In this document: positions 1 to 8,789 of the stretch, in pieces
Layout of the letters: each line of letters begins with the position of its first letter
Numbering within the stretch: position 1 is the first letter of the stretch
Assembly (NCBI RefSeq): GCF_002742645.2
Contig: NZ_CP033875.1
Span: forward strand, 4,194,001-4,258,000
From: Caulobacter sp. FWC26
GTDB taxonomy: Bacteria; Pseudomonadota; Alphaproteobacteria; Caulobacterales; Caulobacteraceae
DNA length: 64,000 nucleotides
Reading direction: 5' to 3'
Position numbers and translations under genes: made by a program
The notes under the pieces: model-generated
What the model was told of the DNA's origin: nothing
Database searches by the model: none
The model's input: the letters and a program-made list of their open reading frames with translations, nothing else

Positions 1-684
1 ATCACCCTTTTCGGCGAGGGCCGCGGATTCCGGATCGCCTGGCTGCTGGAGGAGATGGGCCTACCCTATCGCCTGAGGCCCGTGGACATGCTGGCTGGCG
101 TCGAAAACGATCCCGAGTTCATGGCCATCAACCCAGGAGGCTTCATCCCGGCCATCCAGGACGGCAAGACCATCATGGTCGAGTCCATAGCCATCATGGA
201 ATATCTGATGGGCCGCTATGGCCCGACGCCCTTGGCTCCTGAACCGCGCGATCCCGCCTTTCCGGCCTATCAGCAGTTCCTGCACCTGGGCGAAGCCGGC
301 CTGGCCACTCCGATATTCATTACCGTCGTCAGCCAGATCCTCGCGCCCGAGGCCGAACGTGACAACTGGGGCGCCCGGAAAGGCCAAGCGATGTTCACGG
401 GGCGTCTGGCTCTAGTGACACGCCAGCTAGCCCGCGAGCCCTACATGGCTGGCAAAACGTTCACGGCGGCCGACATCTCGGTCACCTACGCCCTCCAGTT
501 CGCTCAGCGCACCGTCAACTATTCGCTCGGCGATCTGGAATTGGCATATATCGACCGAACCACCGCGCGCGAGGCCTACAAACGCGCCATGGACACGTGT
601 CAGGCCACAAAGGCATGGGCGGAATCCATCGACCGTCAATCGCGGACATCACAGTCAAGCTCCGTGCAACCACACACAACTTGA
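1..684 (+). CDS. Glutathione S-transferase family protein (5' end cut off)
   Basis: The reading frame is already open at base 1 and runs to a TGA at 682-684, so 227 residues are visible and only the first few are missing. The N-terminal half has the thioredoxin-like GST fold: a segment reading LFGEGRGFRIAWLLEEMG, a substrate-loop proline in NPGGFIPAI, and the VESIAIMEYL motif that binds the glutathione gamma-glutamyl group. The helical C-terminal half carries the FTAADISVTYAL motif (N-capping box) typical of GSTs. Family members conjugate or reduce small electrophiles with glutathione in the cytosol; the substrate cannot be read from sequence. The tail after about residue 210 is low-complexity Ser/Gln/Thr. 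It stands alone, 260 bases upstream of leuC. Confidence 0.85.
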   Translation: MTLFGEGRGFRIAWLLEEMGLPYRLRPVDMLAGVENDPEFMAINPGGFIPAIQDGKTIMVESIAIMEYLMGRYGPTPLAPEPRDPAFPAYQQFLHLGEAGLATPIFITVVSQILAPEAERDNWGARKGQAMFTGRLALVTRQLAREPYMAGKTFTAADISVTYALQFAQRTVNYSLGDLELAYIDRTTAREAYKRAMDTCQATKAWAESIDRQSRTSQSSSVQPHTT

Positions 685-810
685 CAAACCGCAGCGCCGT
701 GAGAAGCTCGCTTCACCCCCGACATTGTCGGGCTTCCAGACCGTCTCCTTTCTAGTGGACGGCCCTCTTCGGGCGGAGCCCATCGGCCCCCGAAGGCTGA
801 AAATGATGCG

Positions 811-856
811 AGGGCGCGCCGACAGGTCGAAAGACGGGCGCGCCCTTTGTCTTTGT
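811..856 (+). terminator. Terminator or attenuator-like hairpin upstream of leuC
   Basis: A perfect 10-bp stem (AGGGCGCGCC at 811-820 pairing with GGCGCGCCCT at 837-846) is followed directly by the T-rich run TTGTCTTTGTT. Two smaller hairpins lie just upstream: CCCGAC-ATT-GTCGGG at 718-732 and GCCC-TCTTC-GGGC near 764-775. The strong hairpin may terminate the GST transcript or attenuate a long leu leader. No leader peptide rich in leucine codons was found, so termination of the upstream gene is the simpler reading. Confidence 0.6.
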
Positions 857-917
857 TACCGTGCTGCGGGCGAACGCGGCGCAAGAATTTGGCCCGAGCA
901 GCGCCCGCCTCTGGATT

Positions 918-941
918 TCGACGCACGATCCGCCCTATATC
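918..941 (+). promoter_or_regulatory. Candidate promoter placing leuC on a leaderless mRNA
   Basis: TCGACGC at 918-924 resembles the Caulobacter -35 (TTGACGS) and CCTATATC at 934-941 matches 7 of 8 positions of its -10 (GCTANAWC). The 9-base spacer is one base under the usual 10-14. The -10 ends six bases before the leuC ATG at 948, and no Shine-Dalgarno sequence precedes that ATG, so transcription would begin at or beside the start codon. Confidence 0.4.
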
Positions 942-947
942 GCGCCC

Positions 948-2387
948 ATGTCCGGCAAAACCCTTTACGACAAGATCTGGGACGCCCACGTCGTCAGCGA
1001 AGCAGGCGGCGAAGCGATCCTCTATATCGACCTGCACCTCATCCACGAGGTGACCACGCCGCAGGCCTTCGCGGGCCTTCGCGCGGCCGGCCGCAAGGTG
1101 CGTCGGCCCGATCGCACGCTCGCCGTGGCCGACCACAACATCCCGACCGAAGGCCAATCGCTGGGCGTCGACGCCGTGGCGGACGAAGAAGCGCGCCTGC
1201 AGCTCAAGACCCTGGCCCGCAACGTCGCCGACAACGGCATCGAATTCTTCCCGATGGGCGACATCCGTAACGGCATCGTCCATGTGGTCGGACCCGAGCA
1301 GGGTCGCACCCAGCCGGGCATGACCATCGTCTGCGGCGACAGCCACACCTCGACCCACGGCGCCTTCGGGGCTCTGGCGCACGGCATCGGCACATCCGAG
1401 GTCGAGCACGTGCTGGCCACCCAGACCCTGCGACAGAAGAAGGCCAAGAACATGCTGGTCCGCGTCGACGGCCAGCTGCCGCCCGGCGTCACCGGCAAGG
1501 ACGTGGCGCTCGCCGTGATCGGCGAGATCGGCACCGCCGGCGGCACCGGCTACGTCATCGAATTCGCCGGCGAGGCCATTCATGGTCTGTCGATGGAGGG
1601 CCGCATGACCCTCTGCAACCTGACCATCGAGGGCGGCGCCAAGGCCGGTCTGGTGGCCCCAGACGAGAAGACCTTCGCCTATATCCAGGGCAAGCCCGCC
1701 GCCCCCAAGGGCGCGGCCTGGGACATGGCGCTGAGCCACTGGAAGACCTTCTTCACCGACGAGGACGCCGTCTTCGACCGCACGGTCGTGATCGACGGCT
1801 CGGCCCTCGTGCCGATGGTCACCTGGGGCACCAGCCCAGAGGACGTCATCCCGGTCACCGGCGCCGTCCCCGATCCGGAAAGCTTCGCCACGCCGGACAA
1901 GCGCGCCGCCGCTCACCGGGCCCTGGACTATATGGGCCTGAAGGCCGGCCAGCCGATCTCGGAAGCCCGCATCGACCGCGTCTTCATCGGCTCGTGCACC
2001 AACAGCCGCATCGAAGACATGCGCGCCGCCGCCGCCGTGGTGCAGGAAGCCTTCCTGCACGGACGCATGGTGGCGCCGCACGTCAAGGCGATGGTGGTGC
2101 CCGGCTCTGGCCTGGTGAAGGAGCAGGCCGAGGCCGAGGGCCTGGACGCCATCTTCAAGGCCGCCGGCTTCGACTGGCGCGAGCCGGGCTGCTCGATGTG
2201 CCTGGCCATGAACCCCGACAAGCTGGCCCCAGGCGAGCGCTGCGCCTCGACCAGCAATCGCAACTTCGAAGGCCGCCAGGGCCGCGCCGGCCGCACCCAC
2301 CTCGTCTCCCCCGCCATGGCGGCGGCGGCGGCGATCGCGGGCCACCTTGTCGATGTGCGCACCCTGTTCTCGGAGACCGCCCAATGA
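948..2387 (+). CDS. leuC: 3-isopropylmalate dehydratase large subunit
   Basis: Large subunit of isopropylmalate isomerase, which converts 2-isopropylmalate to 3-isopropylmalate in leucine synthesis. It is an aconitase-family [4Fe-4S] hydro-lyase. The 479-residue product opens with the conserved [16 protein letters not shown]. Cluster ligands are Cys350 (GSCTNSR) and Cys415/Cys418 ([11 protein letters not shown]); the [13 protein letters not shown] substrate motif is near residue 128. An in-frame GTG at 861 would add 29 residues unlike the family, so the ATG at 948 was chosen, although it has no ribosome binding site (see the candidate promoter just upstream). Its TGA overlaps the leuD ATG by four bases, giving translational coupling of the two subunits. 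Confidence 0.97.
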   Translation: MSGKTLYDKIWDAHVVSEAGGEAILYIDLHLIHEVTTPQAFAGLRAAGRKVRRPDRTLAVADHNIPTEGQSLGVDAVADEEARLQLKTLARNVADNGIEFFPMGDIRNGIVHVVGPEQGRTQPGMTIVCGDSHTSTHGAFGALAHGIGTSEVEHVLATQTLRQKKAKNMLVRVDGQLPPGVTGKDVALAVIGEIGTAGGTGYVIEFAGEAIHGLSMEGRMTLCNLTIEGGAKAGLVAPDEKTFAYIQGKPAAPKGAAWDMALSHWKTFFTDEDAVFDRTVVIDGSALVPMVTWGTSPEDVIPVTGAVPDPESFATPDKRAAAHRALDYMGLKAGQPISEARIDRVFIGSCTNSRIEDMRAAAAVVQEAFLHGRMVAPHVKAMVVPGSGLVKEQAEAEGLDAIFKAAGFDWREPGCSMCLAMNPDKLAPGERCASTSNRNFEGRQGRAGRTHLVSPAMAAAAAIAGHLVDVRTLFSETAQ

Positions 2388-2992
2388 AGGCCTTCACCCG
2401 CCTCGACGGCCGCGCGGCTCCGCTGGAGCTGGCCAATATCGACACCGACCAGATCATTCCCAAGCAGTTCCTCAAGACTGTGGAGCGCGAGGGGCTGGCC
2501 AAGGGCCTGTTCTACGACTTCCGCTTCGACGCCGACGGGAACGAGATCAGCGACTTCGTGCTGAACAAGCCGGAGTACAAGAACGCGTCCGTGCTGATCG
2601 CCGGGGACAATTTCGGCTGCGGCAGCTCGCGCGAGCATGCGCCCTGGGCGCTGATGGACTTCGGGATCATGTGCGTGATCTCGACCAGTTTCGCCGACAT
2701 CTTCTTCAACAACTGCTTCAACAACGGCCTGCTGCCGGTGGTGGTCAGCCCGGAAGACCTCGCCCTGCTGATGGACGAGGCCAAGGGCGGCAACCACATG
2801 GTCAGCGTCGACCTCGAGGCCCAGACCGTGATCTCGCCCTCGGGCAAGACGATCGGCTTCGACATCGACCCGGTCCGTAAGGAAAAGATGCTGAAAGGTC
2901 TCGACGCCATCGGCGAGACCCTGCAGCACGGCGGCGACATCGACCTGTTCGAGAGCAAGCGCGCCATCAGCCAGCCCTGGCTGGAGGCTTAA
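2384..2992 (+). CDS. leuD: 3-isopropylmalate dehydratase small subunit
   Basis: Small swivelling subunit (202 aa) that completes the isopropylmalate isomerase active site with LeuC. It has the family pattern [15 protein letters not shown] near residue 20, and the [17 protein letters not shown] motif near residue 80 that contacts substrate. Length matches the bacterial LeuD family. The start overlaps the leuC stop as ATGA, so the subunits should be made in equal amounts. After its stop comes a GC-rich palindromic stretch rather than leuB. Confidence 0.97.
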   Translation: MKAFTRLDGRAAPLELANIDTDQIIPKQFLKTVEREGLAKGLFYDFRFDADGNEISDFVLNKPEYKNASVLIAGDNFGCGSSREHAPWALMDFGIMCVISTSFADIFFNNCFNNGLLPVVVSPEDLALLMDEAKGGNHMVSVDLEAQTVISPSGKTIGFDIDPVRKEKMLKGLDAIGETLQHGGDIDLFESKRAISQPWLEA

Positions 2993-3003
2993 GGCAGCAG
3001 TAA

Positions 3004-3108
3004 AGCGTATCCTCCCGGCCGCAGCGCAGCGGAGAGCCGGGCCCCAGAGGCCGATGCACTGCGGTTGCCCCTGGGTCCCGGAACGCGCATGCGCGTCCGG
3101 GATGACAC
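3004..3108. repeat. Intergenic palindromic element between leuD and the next gene
   Basis: About 105 bases made of nested inverted repeats. CCCGGC at 3014-3019 pairs with GCCGGG at 3036-3041; GGGCCCCAG near 3039-3047 pairs with CTGGGTCCC at 3071-3079 apart from one G-T pair. ACGCGCATGCGCGT at 3083-3096 is a perfect palindrome flanked by CCCGG and CCGGG. This resembles the dispersed extragenic palindromic elements of alphaproteobacteria. No second copy was noticed in this window, so membership of a repeat family is inferred. It may end or stabilise the leuCD transcript. Confidence 0.5.
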
Positions 3109-3132
3109 GGAATTTTGGGACGTTGAGCGAAC

Positions 3133-3435
3133 ATGACCATCATCCTCGCCGGCACGATCCGCATAGCTCCCGAGCGCTTGTCCGACCTGCGGCCACACCT
3201 GCGCGCCCAGGTCGAAAGCAGCCGCGCCGAACCGGGTTGCCTGGACTATGCCCTGACCGAGGACCCGCTCGACCCAGGCCTGATCCGGGTCTACGAGCAC
3301 TTCATCGACGAAGAAGCCCTGGCCTTCCATCGCGCCAGCCCGCACATGGCGGCCTGGCGGGCCTGCTGGCCGGAGCTCGGCGTCGGCGAACGCCGTATGT
3401 CTTCGTTCGACGTCTCCGCCTACCGCGAAATCTGA
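3133..3435 (+). CDS. Antibiotic biosynthesis monooxygenase (ABM) domain protein
   Basis: A 100-residue single-domain protein of the dimeric alpha/beta-barrel ABM family (YgiN-like quinol monooxygenases). Visible family features are the opening strand [12 protein letters not shown], the segment [28 protein letters not shown], the WxxEEAL-like stretch [14 protein letters not shown] and the closing strand. Such proteins oxidise quinols or aromatics without a cofactor, but many have no known substrate. It lies 14 bases ahead of leuB on the same strand and probably shares its transcript; no functional link to leucine synthesis is evident. The ATG follows an AGCGAAC stretch with a weak ribosome binding site. 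Confidence 0.75.
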   Translation: MTIILAGTIRIAPERLSDLRPHLRAQVESSRAEPGCLDYALTEDPLDPGLIRVYEHFIDEEALAFHRASPHMAAWRACWPELGVGERRMSSFDVSAYREI

Positions 3436-3449
3436 TCCAAGAGAGCCCC

Positions 3450-4502
3450 ATGTCCACCCTGCTCCTCCTGCCCGGCGACGGCATCGGCCCGGAAGTCTGC
3501 GCCGAAGTGCGCCGCGTGGCGGCCGCCCTCACCCCGGACCTGAAGGTCGAGGAAGCGCTCTATGGCGGCGCCAGCTATGACGTCCACGGGACGCCGCTGA
3601 CCGACGAGGTCCGCGACCAGGCCACCGCCAGCGACGCGGTGTTGATGGGTGCGGTCGGTGGTCCCAAGTGGGCCGACGCCCCGCGCCACCTGCGCCCAGA
3701 AGCCGGTCTTCTGAACCTGCGCAAGGCGATGGACGTCTTCGCCAACCTGCGCCCGGCCTATTGCTTCGAAGCCCTGGCCGGCGCCTCCAGCCTGAAGCCG
3801 GAACTGGTCTCGGGTCTGGACATCCTGTTCGTGCGCGAACTGGTGGGCGGGGTCTATTTCGGCCAGCCGCGCGGCATCGAAGACCTGGCCGATGGCCAGA
3901 AGAAGGGCTTCGACACCCAGGTCTATACGACCAGCGAGATCGAGCGCGTCGGACGCGTCGCCTTCGAGCTGGCGCGCGGCCGCACCAACAAGGTCCACTC
4001 GGCCGAAAAGTCGAACGTCATGGAGTCGGGCCTGTTGTGGAAGCAGGTGATCACCGACCTGCACGCCCGCGAATATCCGGACGTCCAGCTGGAGCACATC
4101 CTGGCCGACAACTGCGCCATGCAGCTGGTCCGCGCGCCCAAGCAGTTCGACGTGATCGTCACCGACAACCTGTTCGGCGACATCCTGTCGGACGCGGCGG
4201 CCATGCTGACCGGCTCGCTGGGCATGCTGCCCTCGGCCGCTCTGGGCGCGCCTGGCAAGCCGGGCCTCTATGAGCCCATCCACGGCTCCGCCCCCGATAT
4301 CGCCGGCAAAGGCCTGGCCAACCCCCTGGCCGCCATCCTGTCGTTCGAGATGGCCCTGCGCTGGTCTCTGGGCCAGACCGAAGCCGCCGACACGCTGTTG
4401 ACGGCGGTGAAGGCCGCCCTCGACAACGGCGCCCGCACTCGTGATCTGGGCGGCTCGCTCACCACGACGCAGATGGGCGACGCGGTCCTGGCGGCGCTTT
4501 AG
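3450..4502 (+). CDS. leuB: 3-isopropylmalate dehydrogenase
   Basis: NAD-dependent oxidative decarboxylation of 3-isopropylmalate to 2-oxoisocaproate, the third committed step of leucine synthesis. The 350-residue product starts [16 protein letters not shown]. It carries the substrate arginines (NLRPAYCF region), the metal-binding [26 protein letters not shown] segment and the NAD motif [17 protein letters not shown]. The frame extends upstream, but the ATG at 3450 fits the family and has GAGAG 6 bases ahead. It is separated from leuCD by the ABM gene and the palindromic element, so it may have its own or a shared internal promoter. Confidence 0.97.
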   Translation: MSTLLLLPGDGIGPEVCAEVRRVAAALTPDLKVEEALYGGASYDVHGTPLTDEVRDQATASDAVLMGAVGGPKWADAPRHLRPEAGLLNLRKAMDVFANLRPAYCFEALAGASSLKPELVSGLDILFVRELVGGVYFGQPRGIEDLADGQKKGFDTQVYTTSEIERVGRVAFELARGRTNKVHSAEKSNVMESGLLWKQVITDLHAREYPDVQLEHILADNCAMQLVRAPKQFDVIVTDNLFGDILSDAAAMLTGSLGMLPSAALGAPGKPGLYEPIHGSAPDIAGKGLANPLAAILSFEMALRWSLGQTEAADTLLTAVKAALDNGARTRDLGGSLTTTQMGDAVLAAL

Positions 4503-4566
4503 GCCCTTTTCCAACAAGCGTTTCACCCTCTAGGCTCCTCTCAACGACAAGAATTGGGAGGAGCCC

Positions 4567-6186
4567 ATGATCCCGGGCCTGATGCAGACGACGCCGCTGA
4601 TGATCAGCGGCATCCTGACCTACGCCGCCCAGGCTCATGGCGCGCGCGAGATCGTCTCGCGGCTGATCGACGAGCCGCTGCATCGCTACGACTATGCGGG
4701 CCTGGCGCGCCGCGCGGCCAAGGCCGCCCACGCGCTCCGAGGGCTGGGGATCAAGGCCGGCGACCGGGTCACCTCCCTGGCCTGGAACACCCATCGGCAC
4801 CTGGAGCTGTTCTACGCAGTCCCGGGGATCGGCGCTGTGCTGCACACGGCCAATCCCCGGCTGTTCGACGAGCAGATCGTCTACACGATCAATCACGCCG
4901 AAAGTTCGGTGCTATTCTTCGAGCGCAACTTCCAGGCCCTGGTCGAGCGGATCACCCCGCAACTGACCACAGTGAAGACCTTCGTCATGCTGTCCGACGC
5001 CGAGCGGACCGCCCCCGGCGCGGTCGGCGCGGTCAGCTATGAGACCCTGATCGCGGACGAACCCGATACAATCGCCTGGCCCAGCTTCGACGAGAACGCC
5101 GGGGCCTTCCTCTGCTACACCTCGGGCACCACGGGTGATCCCAAGGGCGTGCTCTATTCCCACCGGGCGGTGGTGCTGCACGCCATGGCTGGGGGTCTGA
5201 ACAGCGCCTTCGGCTTTACGCCGTTCGACGTGGTGATGCCCTGCTCCAGCCTCTATCACGCCACCGCCTGGGGCCTGCCATTCAGCGCGCCGATCTGCGG
5301 GGCCAAGCTTGTCCTGCCCGCCGACAAGATGGACGGCGCCAGCCTGCACCAGCTGATCGACGGCGAGGGCGTCACCTTCACGGGCGGCGTGCCGACCATC
5401 TGGACCATGTATCTGGACTGGCTCGACCGGAACGGCCAGCGGCCGGACAGCCTGAAGAAGGTCGTCATCGGCGGCAGCGCCGTGCCGCGGGCCATGGCCG
5501 AAACCTTCAAGCGCCGTTACGGCGTCCAGACCCTGCAGATCTGGGGCATGACCGAGACCTGCCCGATCGGTGTTGTCGCCACCCCCACCCCGGCGCTTGC
5601 GTCGCTGGGCGAGGAAGCGATGGACGAGGCGATCTGGACCCGCCAGGGCCGGCTGCAGTTCGGCATCGAGCTGAAGGTCGAGACCGAGGACGGCCAGGCC
5701 GCGCCCTGGGACGGCGAGACCTCCGGCGCGCTGCTGGTGCGCGGTCCCTGGGTGGTGAAGCGCTATTTCCGAAAGGAGGCCGACGCCGCCCGCGAGGACG
5801 GCTTCTTCGACACCGGCGACATCGCCACCCTGGACGCCAACGGCTTCATGCGCATCACCGACCGCCAGAAGGACGTCATCAAGTCGGGCGGCGAGTGGAT
5901 CAGCTCGATCGACCTGGAAAACGTCGCCGTCGGCTGTCCCGGCGTGAAGATCGCCGCAGTAATCGGCGTGCCGCATCCCAAGTGGGAAGAGCGCCCGATC
6001 CTGGTCATAGAACCCCACGACGGCGCGGAGGTCACCAAGGCCGCCGTGCTCGACTATCTGGCGCCCCGGATCGTCAAATGGTGGACGCCCGACGACGTGG
6101 TCTTCGCCGCCGTGCCGCTGACCGCAACCGGCAAGATCGACAAGAAGGTCCTGCGTCAGGCGTGGAGGGACCACCTGATCGGCTGA
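4567..6186 (+). CDS. AMP-forming acyl-CoA synthetase (AlkK/FadD-like)
   Basis: ANL-superfamily ligase of 539 aa that activates a fatty acid to acyl-CoA through an acyl-adenylate. The ATP P-loop motif [11 protein letters not shown] begins near residue 184, the A5 motif WGMTETCP near 326, the hinge region [31 protein letters not shown] near 418, and the C-terminal catalytic lysine sits in [12 protein letters not shown]. The N-terminal [17 protein letters not shown] resembles medium/long-chain enzymes of the AlkK type. A strong GGGAGGAG precedes the ATG. Its TGA is followed without a gap by the stop codon of the convergent GNAT gene, so no terminator space is left between them. Confidence 0.9.
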   Translation: MIPGLMQTTPLMISGILTYAAQAHGAREIVSRLIDEPLHRYDYAGLARRAAKAAHALRGLGIKAGDRVTSLAWNTHRHLELFYAVPGIGAVLHTANPRLFDEQIVYTINHAESSVLFFERNFQALVERITPQLTTVKTFVMLSDAERTAPGAVGAVSYETLIADEPDTIAWPSFDENAGAFLCYTSGTTGDPKGVLYSHRAVVLHAMAGGLNSAFGFTPFDVVMPCSSLYHATAWGLPFSAPICGAKLVLPADKMDGASLHQLIDGEGVTFTGGVPTIWTMYLDWLDRNGQRPDSLKKVVIGGSAVPRAMAETFKRRYGVQTLQIWGMTETCPIGVVATPTPALASLGEEAMDEAIWTRQGRLQFGIELKVETEDGQAAPWDGETSGALLVRGPWVVKRYFRKEADAAREDGFFDTGDIATLDANGFMRITDRQKDVIKSGGEWISSIDLENVAVGCPGVKIAAVIGVPHPKWEERPILVIEPHDGAEVTKAAVLDYLAPRIVKWWTPDDVVFAAVPLTATGKIDKKVLRQAWRDHLIG

Positions 6187-6663
6187 TCACAGCTTCAGCC
6201 GCCAGCTCTCCGAAATCAGTCCCTCGGCGAAGCCGTCATAGTCCCAGCTTTCTTCCAGCACGAAGCCGAAGCGGGCGTAGAGGCGGCGCGCCGGCAGCAG
6301 GATGCTCTGGGTCCACAGCACCATCTCCGCGTAGCCGACCTCGCGGGCCCGGGCGATGCAGGCGGCGATTAGAGCCTCGCCGACGCCCATCCCTCGCGCC
6401 GAGGGCTCGACCAGCAGCAGGCGCAAGCGGCCGACCGTTTCGGTCTCCTTGGCCAGCATGATCGAGCCGACCGGCGCTCCCTGATGTTCGGCGATCCAGC
6501 AGGCCTCCCGGACCGGGTCATGGGTCTTCACATAGTCCGCGACGACTCCGGCCACGACGCCTTCGAACCGATGGTCCCAGCCCTGCTCGGCGGCGTAGAG
6601 TTCGCCGTGGCGCTGGATGATCCAGCCCAGATCGCCCGGACGGGTAGCGCGCAGCTCGACCAT
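6187..6663 (-). CDS. GNAT family N-acetyltransferase
   Basis: A 158-residue single-domain acetyltransferase. The acetyl-CoA pyrophosphate loop is in LLVEPSARGMGVGEALIAACIARARE (about residues 83-108), and the C-terminal motif B region reads LYARFGFVLEESW. The acceptor substrate is not predictable; similar stand-alone proteins act on small amines or protein N-termini. It converges on the acyl-CoA synthetase gene with directly abutting stop codons. The 188 bases between its start and the next gene contain no supported feature. Confidence 0.85.
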   Translation of the reverse strand: MVELRATRPGDLGWIIQRHGELYAAEQGWDHRFEGVVAGVVADYVKTHDPVREACWIAEHQGAPVGSIMLAKETETVGRLRLLLVEPSARGMGVGEALIAACIARAREVGYAEMVLWTQSILLPARRLYARFGFVLEESWDYDGFAEGLISESWRLKL

Positions 6664-6851
6664 GGCTAACCCGCCTTCGCCGGGTTTGGGGCGACGATCA
6701 AGGGGGCGAACGACAGAAGGTCGAGATCCAAGACGGCGGTGCTCATGCGCCCATCTGACGCCCCTGCCGCCAAGTCATGCAAGCCGGTCCAAGCCGCCGC
6801 CGCTACAGCCGTTTCGATCCGATGGCCGCTTCACGCCTATCGGAGAATATT

Positions 6852-7280
6852 CTAGGGCAGCGGCCGAGATTTCCGGTTCTCGTCGATGGCGACAAAGGTG
6901 AACACGCCTTCGGTCACCTTGTGCGCCTGCTCGCTGTCGCGCGGACGCCGCCAAGCCTCGACCTGCACCTTCAGCGAGGTGCGGCCCGTATGGATCACCC
7001 GCGCGAACAGGCTGACCTCGTCACCGACAAACACCGGACTGATGAACGTCATGCCGTCGATCGCGATGGTCGCGCAACGGCCTGCGGCGCGGTGGAACGC
7101 GATCGAGGCGGCGGCCAGATCCATCTGCGACAGCAGCCAGCCGCCGAAGATGTCGCCCTCGGGGTTGGTGTCGGACGGCATGGCGATGGCGCGCAGCACC
7201 GGCGCCTCGTGCGGCCACTCAGCCTTTTCCCACGCCTTGGCGAGGGTTTCAGCGCGCTGCGCCGCAGGGATATTGCTCAT
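6852..7280 (-). CDS. Acyl-CoA thioesterase, hotdog fold (YciA-like)
   Basis: A 142-residue single hotdog domain. The motif NPEGDIFGGWLLSQMD (residues 39-54) carries the Asn and Asp positions typical of YciA/BACH acyl-CoA hydrolases, followed by the FHRAAGRCATIAIDGMTFISPVFVGDEV strands. It would release free acids from acyl-CoA in the cytosol. The ATG at 7280 was chosen; an in-frame TTG nine bases upstream would add three residues. The gene lies 18 bases downstream of the zinc-finger gene, probably in one transcript. Confidence 0.85.
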   Translation of the reverse strand: MSNIPAAQRAETLAKAWEKAEWPHEAPVLRAIAMPSDTNPEGDIFGGWLLSQMDLAAASIAFHRAAGRCATIAIDGMTFISPVFVGDEVSLFARVIHTGRTSLKVQVEAWRRPRDSEQAHKVTEGVFTFVAIDENRKSRPLP

Positions 7281-7298
7281 CGAGGCCAAGCACGCGGC

Positions 7299-7583
7299 CT
7301 AGTGGCCGCCGGCGCCTTCATAGACGCCCGGCGCCAGAAGCTCGCTCTCGTCGCCCTCGCCCGTCGTCGCCACGAACCGACGGTCGCAGTAGGGGCAGTC
7401 GACAAAGCCGGCCGCACCCATCTCCAGCCAGACGCGCGGATGCCCCAAGGCGCCCCCGACGCCGTCGCAGGCGATGCGGTGAGAGCGGACCGCGATCGTC
7501 TCCGGCGCGGGACCGGCGATGGCGGCCGGATCCATGGCCGTCGGAACGGTGGCGTTAGCGGGCGTGATCTTGGCCTTGGCCAT
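7299..7583 (-). CDS. Zinc-finger (CHCC) domain protein, NDUFS6-like
   Basis: A 94-residue protein starting MAKAKITPANATV. It has the zf-CHCC arrangement: a Cys in RIACDGVGG, a His in GGALGHPRVWLEM, and the pair CPYC in FVDCPYCDRRFV. Homologous domains include the mitochondrial complex I accessory subunit NDUFS6, and short alphaproteobacterial versions are common beside metabolic genes. The linker before the finger is Pro/Ala rich and poorly conserved, and the tail after the CPYC pair is acidic. It is the first gene of a short minus-strand pair with the thioesterase and diverges from the ABC ATPase gene. Confidence 0.8.
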   Translation of the reverse strand: MAKAKITPANATVPTAMDPAAIAGPAPETIAVRSHRIACDGVGGALGHPRVWLEMGAAGFVDCPYCDRRFVATTGEGDESELLAPGVYEGAGGH

Positions 7584-7724
7584 GTAGGGAATCCCTGAAT
7601 TCGGAACGCGGCCTTGGCGCGGCGGCGAACGAGGCATACCTATGCGACGCTGAAAGGCGCCGTCAATCGACGCGCGCCTGTTATGACGTTTCCCGGCCCA
7701 CCGCCGGCCCGCTTTGGACGCTCC

Positions 7725-8687
7725 ATGGACCTGCCCGCCTACGCCATCGAAGCCGAAGGCCTGTACAAGACCTATGCCGGCACCAAGACCTCGCCGGAAA
7801 AGCGGGCCCTGAACGGCATTGACCTGAAGATCCCTCGCGGTTCGATCTTCGGCCTGCTGGGTCCGAACGGCGCGGGCAAGTCGACCTTCATCAACATCCT
7901 GGCCGGTCTGGTCCGCAAGAGCTCGGGCACGGTGCGGATCTGGGGGCGCGACATCGACCAGCGCCCGCGCGACGCCCGCGCCGCCATCGGCGTGGTGCCG
8001 CAGGAACTGGCCGCCGATGTGTTCTTCACCCCGCGCGAGTCGCTGGAGGTGCAAGCGGGCTTCTATGGCGTGCCCAAAAGCGAACGGCGCACGGACGAAC
8101 TGCTGAACGCCCTGGGACTTGGCGACAAGGCCAACGCCTATGTGCGCCAGCTGTCGGGCGGTATGAAACGCCGCCTCATGGTGGCCAAGGCGATGGTCCA
8201 TCAACCGCCGGTGCTGATCCTGGACGAGCCCACGGCCGGGGTCGACGTCGAGCTGCGCCGCCAGCTCTGGCAGTACGTGACGGGTCTGAACCAACTGGGC
8301 GTGACAATCGTGCTCACAACCCACTACCTGGAAGAAGCCCAGGAGCTCTGCGACGAGATCGCCATCGTCAATCGCGGCGAAGTCGTCGCCTGCGAGCCGA
8401 CGGCCAAGCTGCTGAGCCGGATGGACAGCCGCAACGTGGTTGTGACCCCCGAAAACCCCGTATCGGTCGCTCCGGCGTTGCAAGGATTCGACACCAAGCT
8501 GCGTTCCGGCGGCGGCTTCTCGGTCAGCTATCGCACGGGTCAATCCAGCGTCGAGCAGGTGTTGGCCGCCGTCCGCGCCAGCGGCGTTCAGATCAAGGAC
8601 ATCGCCACCGAGGACCCCGATCTCGAGGACGTCTTTGTCGCCCTGACCTATGGCGATCCCAACGCAGCCGATCCGACTAAGGACTGA
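7725..8687 (+). CDS. ABC transporter ATP-binding protein (no permease nearby)
   Basis: ATPase of 320 aa from the ATG at 7725; an ATG at 7683 would add 14 residues. The Walker A GPNGAGKS is at residues 46-53, the signature LSGGMKRR begins near 143, Walker B VLILDEP ends near 168, and the H-loop histidine lies in LTTHYLEEAQ. A C-terminal extension of about 80 residues follows, as in CcmA/NodI/DrrA-type multidrug or polysaccharide exporters. The transported molecule is unknown. No membrane partner is encoded on either side: the next gene is a periplasmic NUP-family protein. The permease must lie elsewhere, or the neighbouring arrangement has changed. Confidence 0.88.
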   Translation: MDLPAYAIEAEGLYKTYAGTKTSPEKRALNGIDLKIPRGSIFGLLGPNGAGKSTFINILAGLVRKSSGTVRIWGRDIDQRPRDARAAIGVVPQELAADVFFTPRESLEVQAGFYGVPKSERRTDELLNALGLGDKANAYVRQLSGGMKRRLMVAKAMVHQPPVLILDEPTAGVDVELRRQLWQYVTGLNQLGVTIVLTTHYLEEAQELCDEIAIVNRGEVVACEPTAKLLSRMDSRNVVVTPENPVSVAPALQGFDTKLRSGGGFSVSYRTGQSSVEQVLAAVRASGVQIKDIATEDPDLEDVFVALTYGDPNAADPTKD

Positions 8688-8789
8688 TCACTCGACGCGG
8701 CCTCGGCGCCGGAGGACGATACCGGCTTGTCAGGGCGGGCGGCGCGCGCCAGCTTCGCGCCTCCGGCATGGGGCGGGGCGTGAGGGGCG

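Noticed and set aside
636..2384. A long 582-codon minus-strand frame opposite leuC
   Set aside because: Its repetitive Gly/Ala/His/Arg composition and exact mirroring of the leuC codons mark it as a shadow of high-GC coding DNA.
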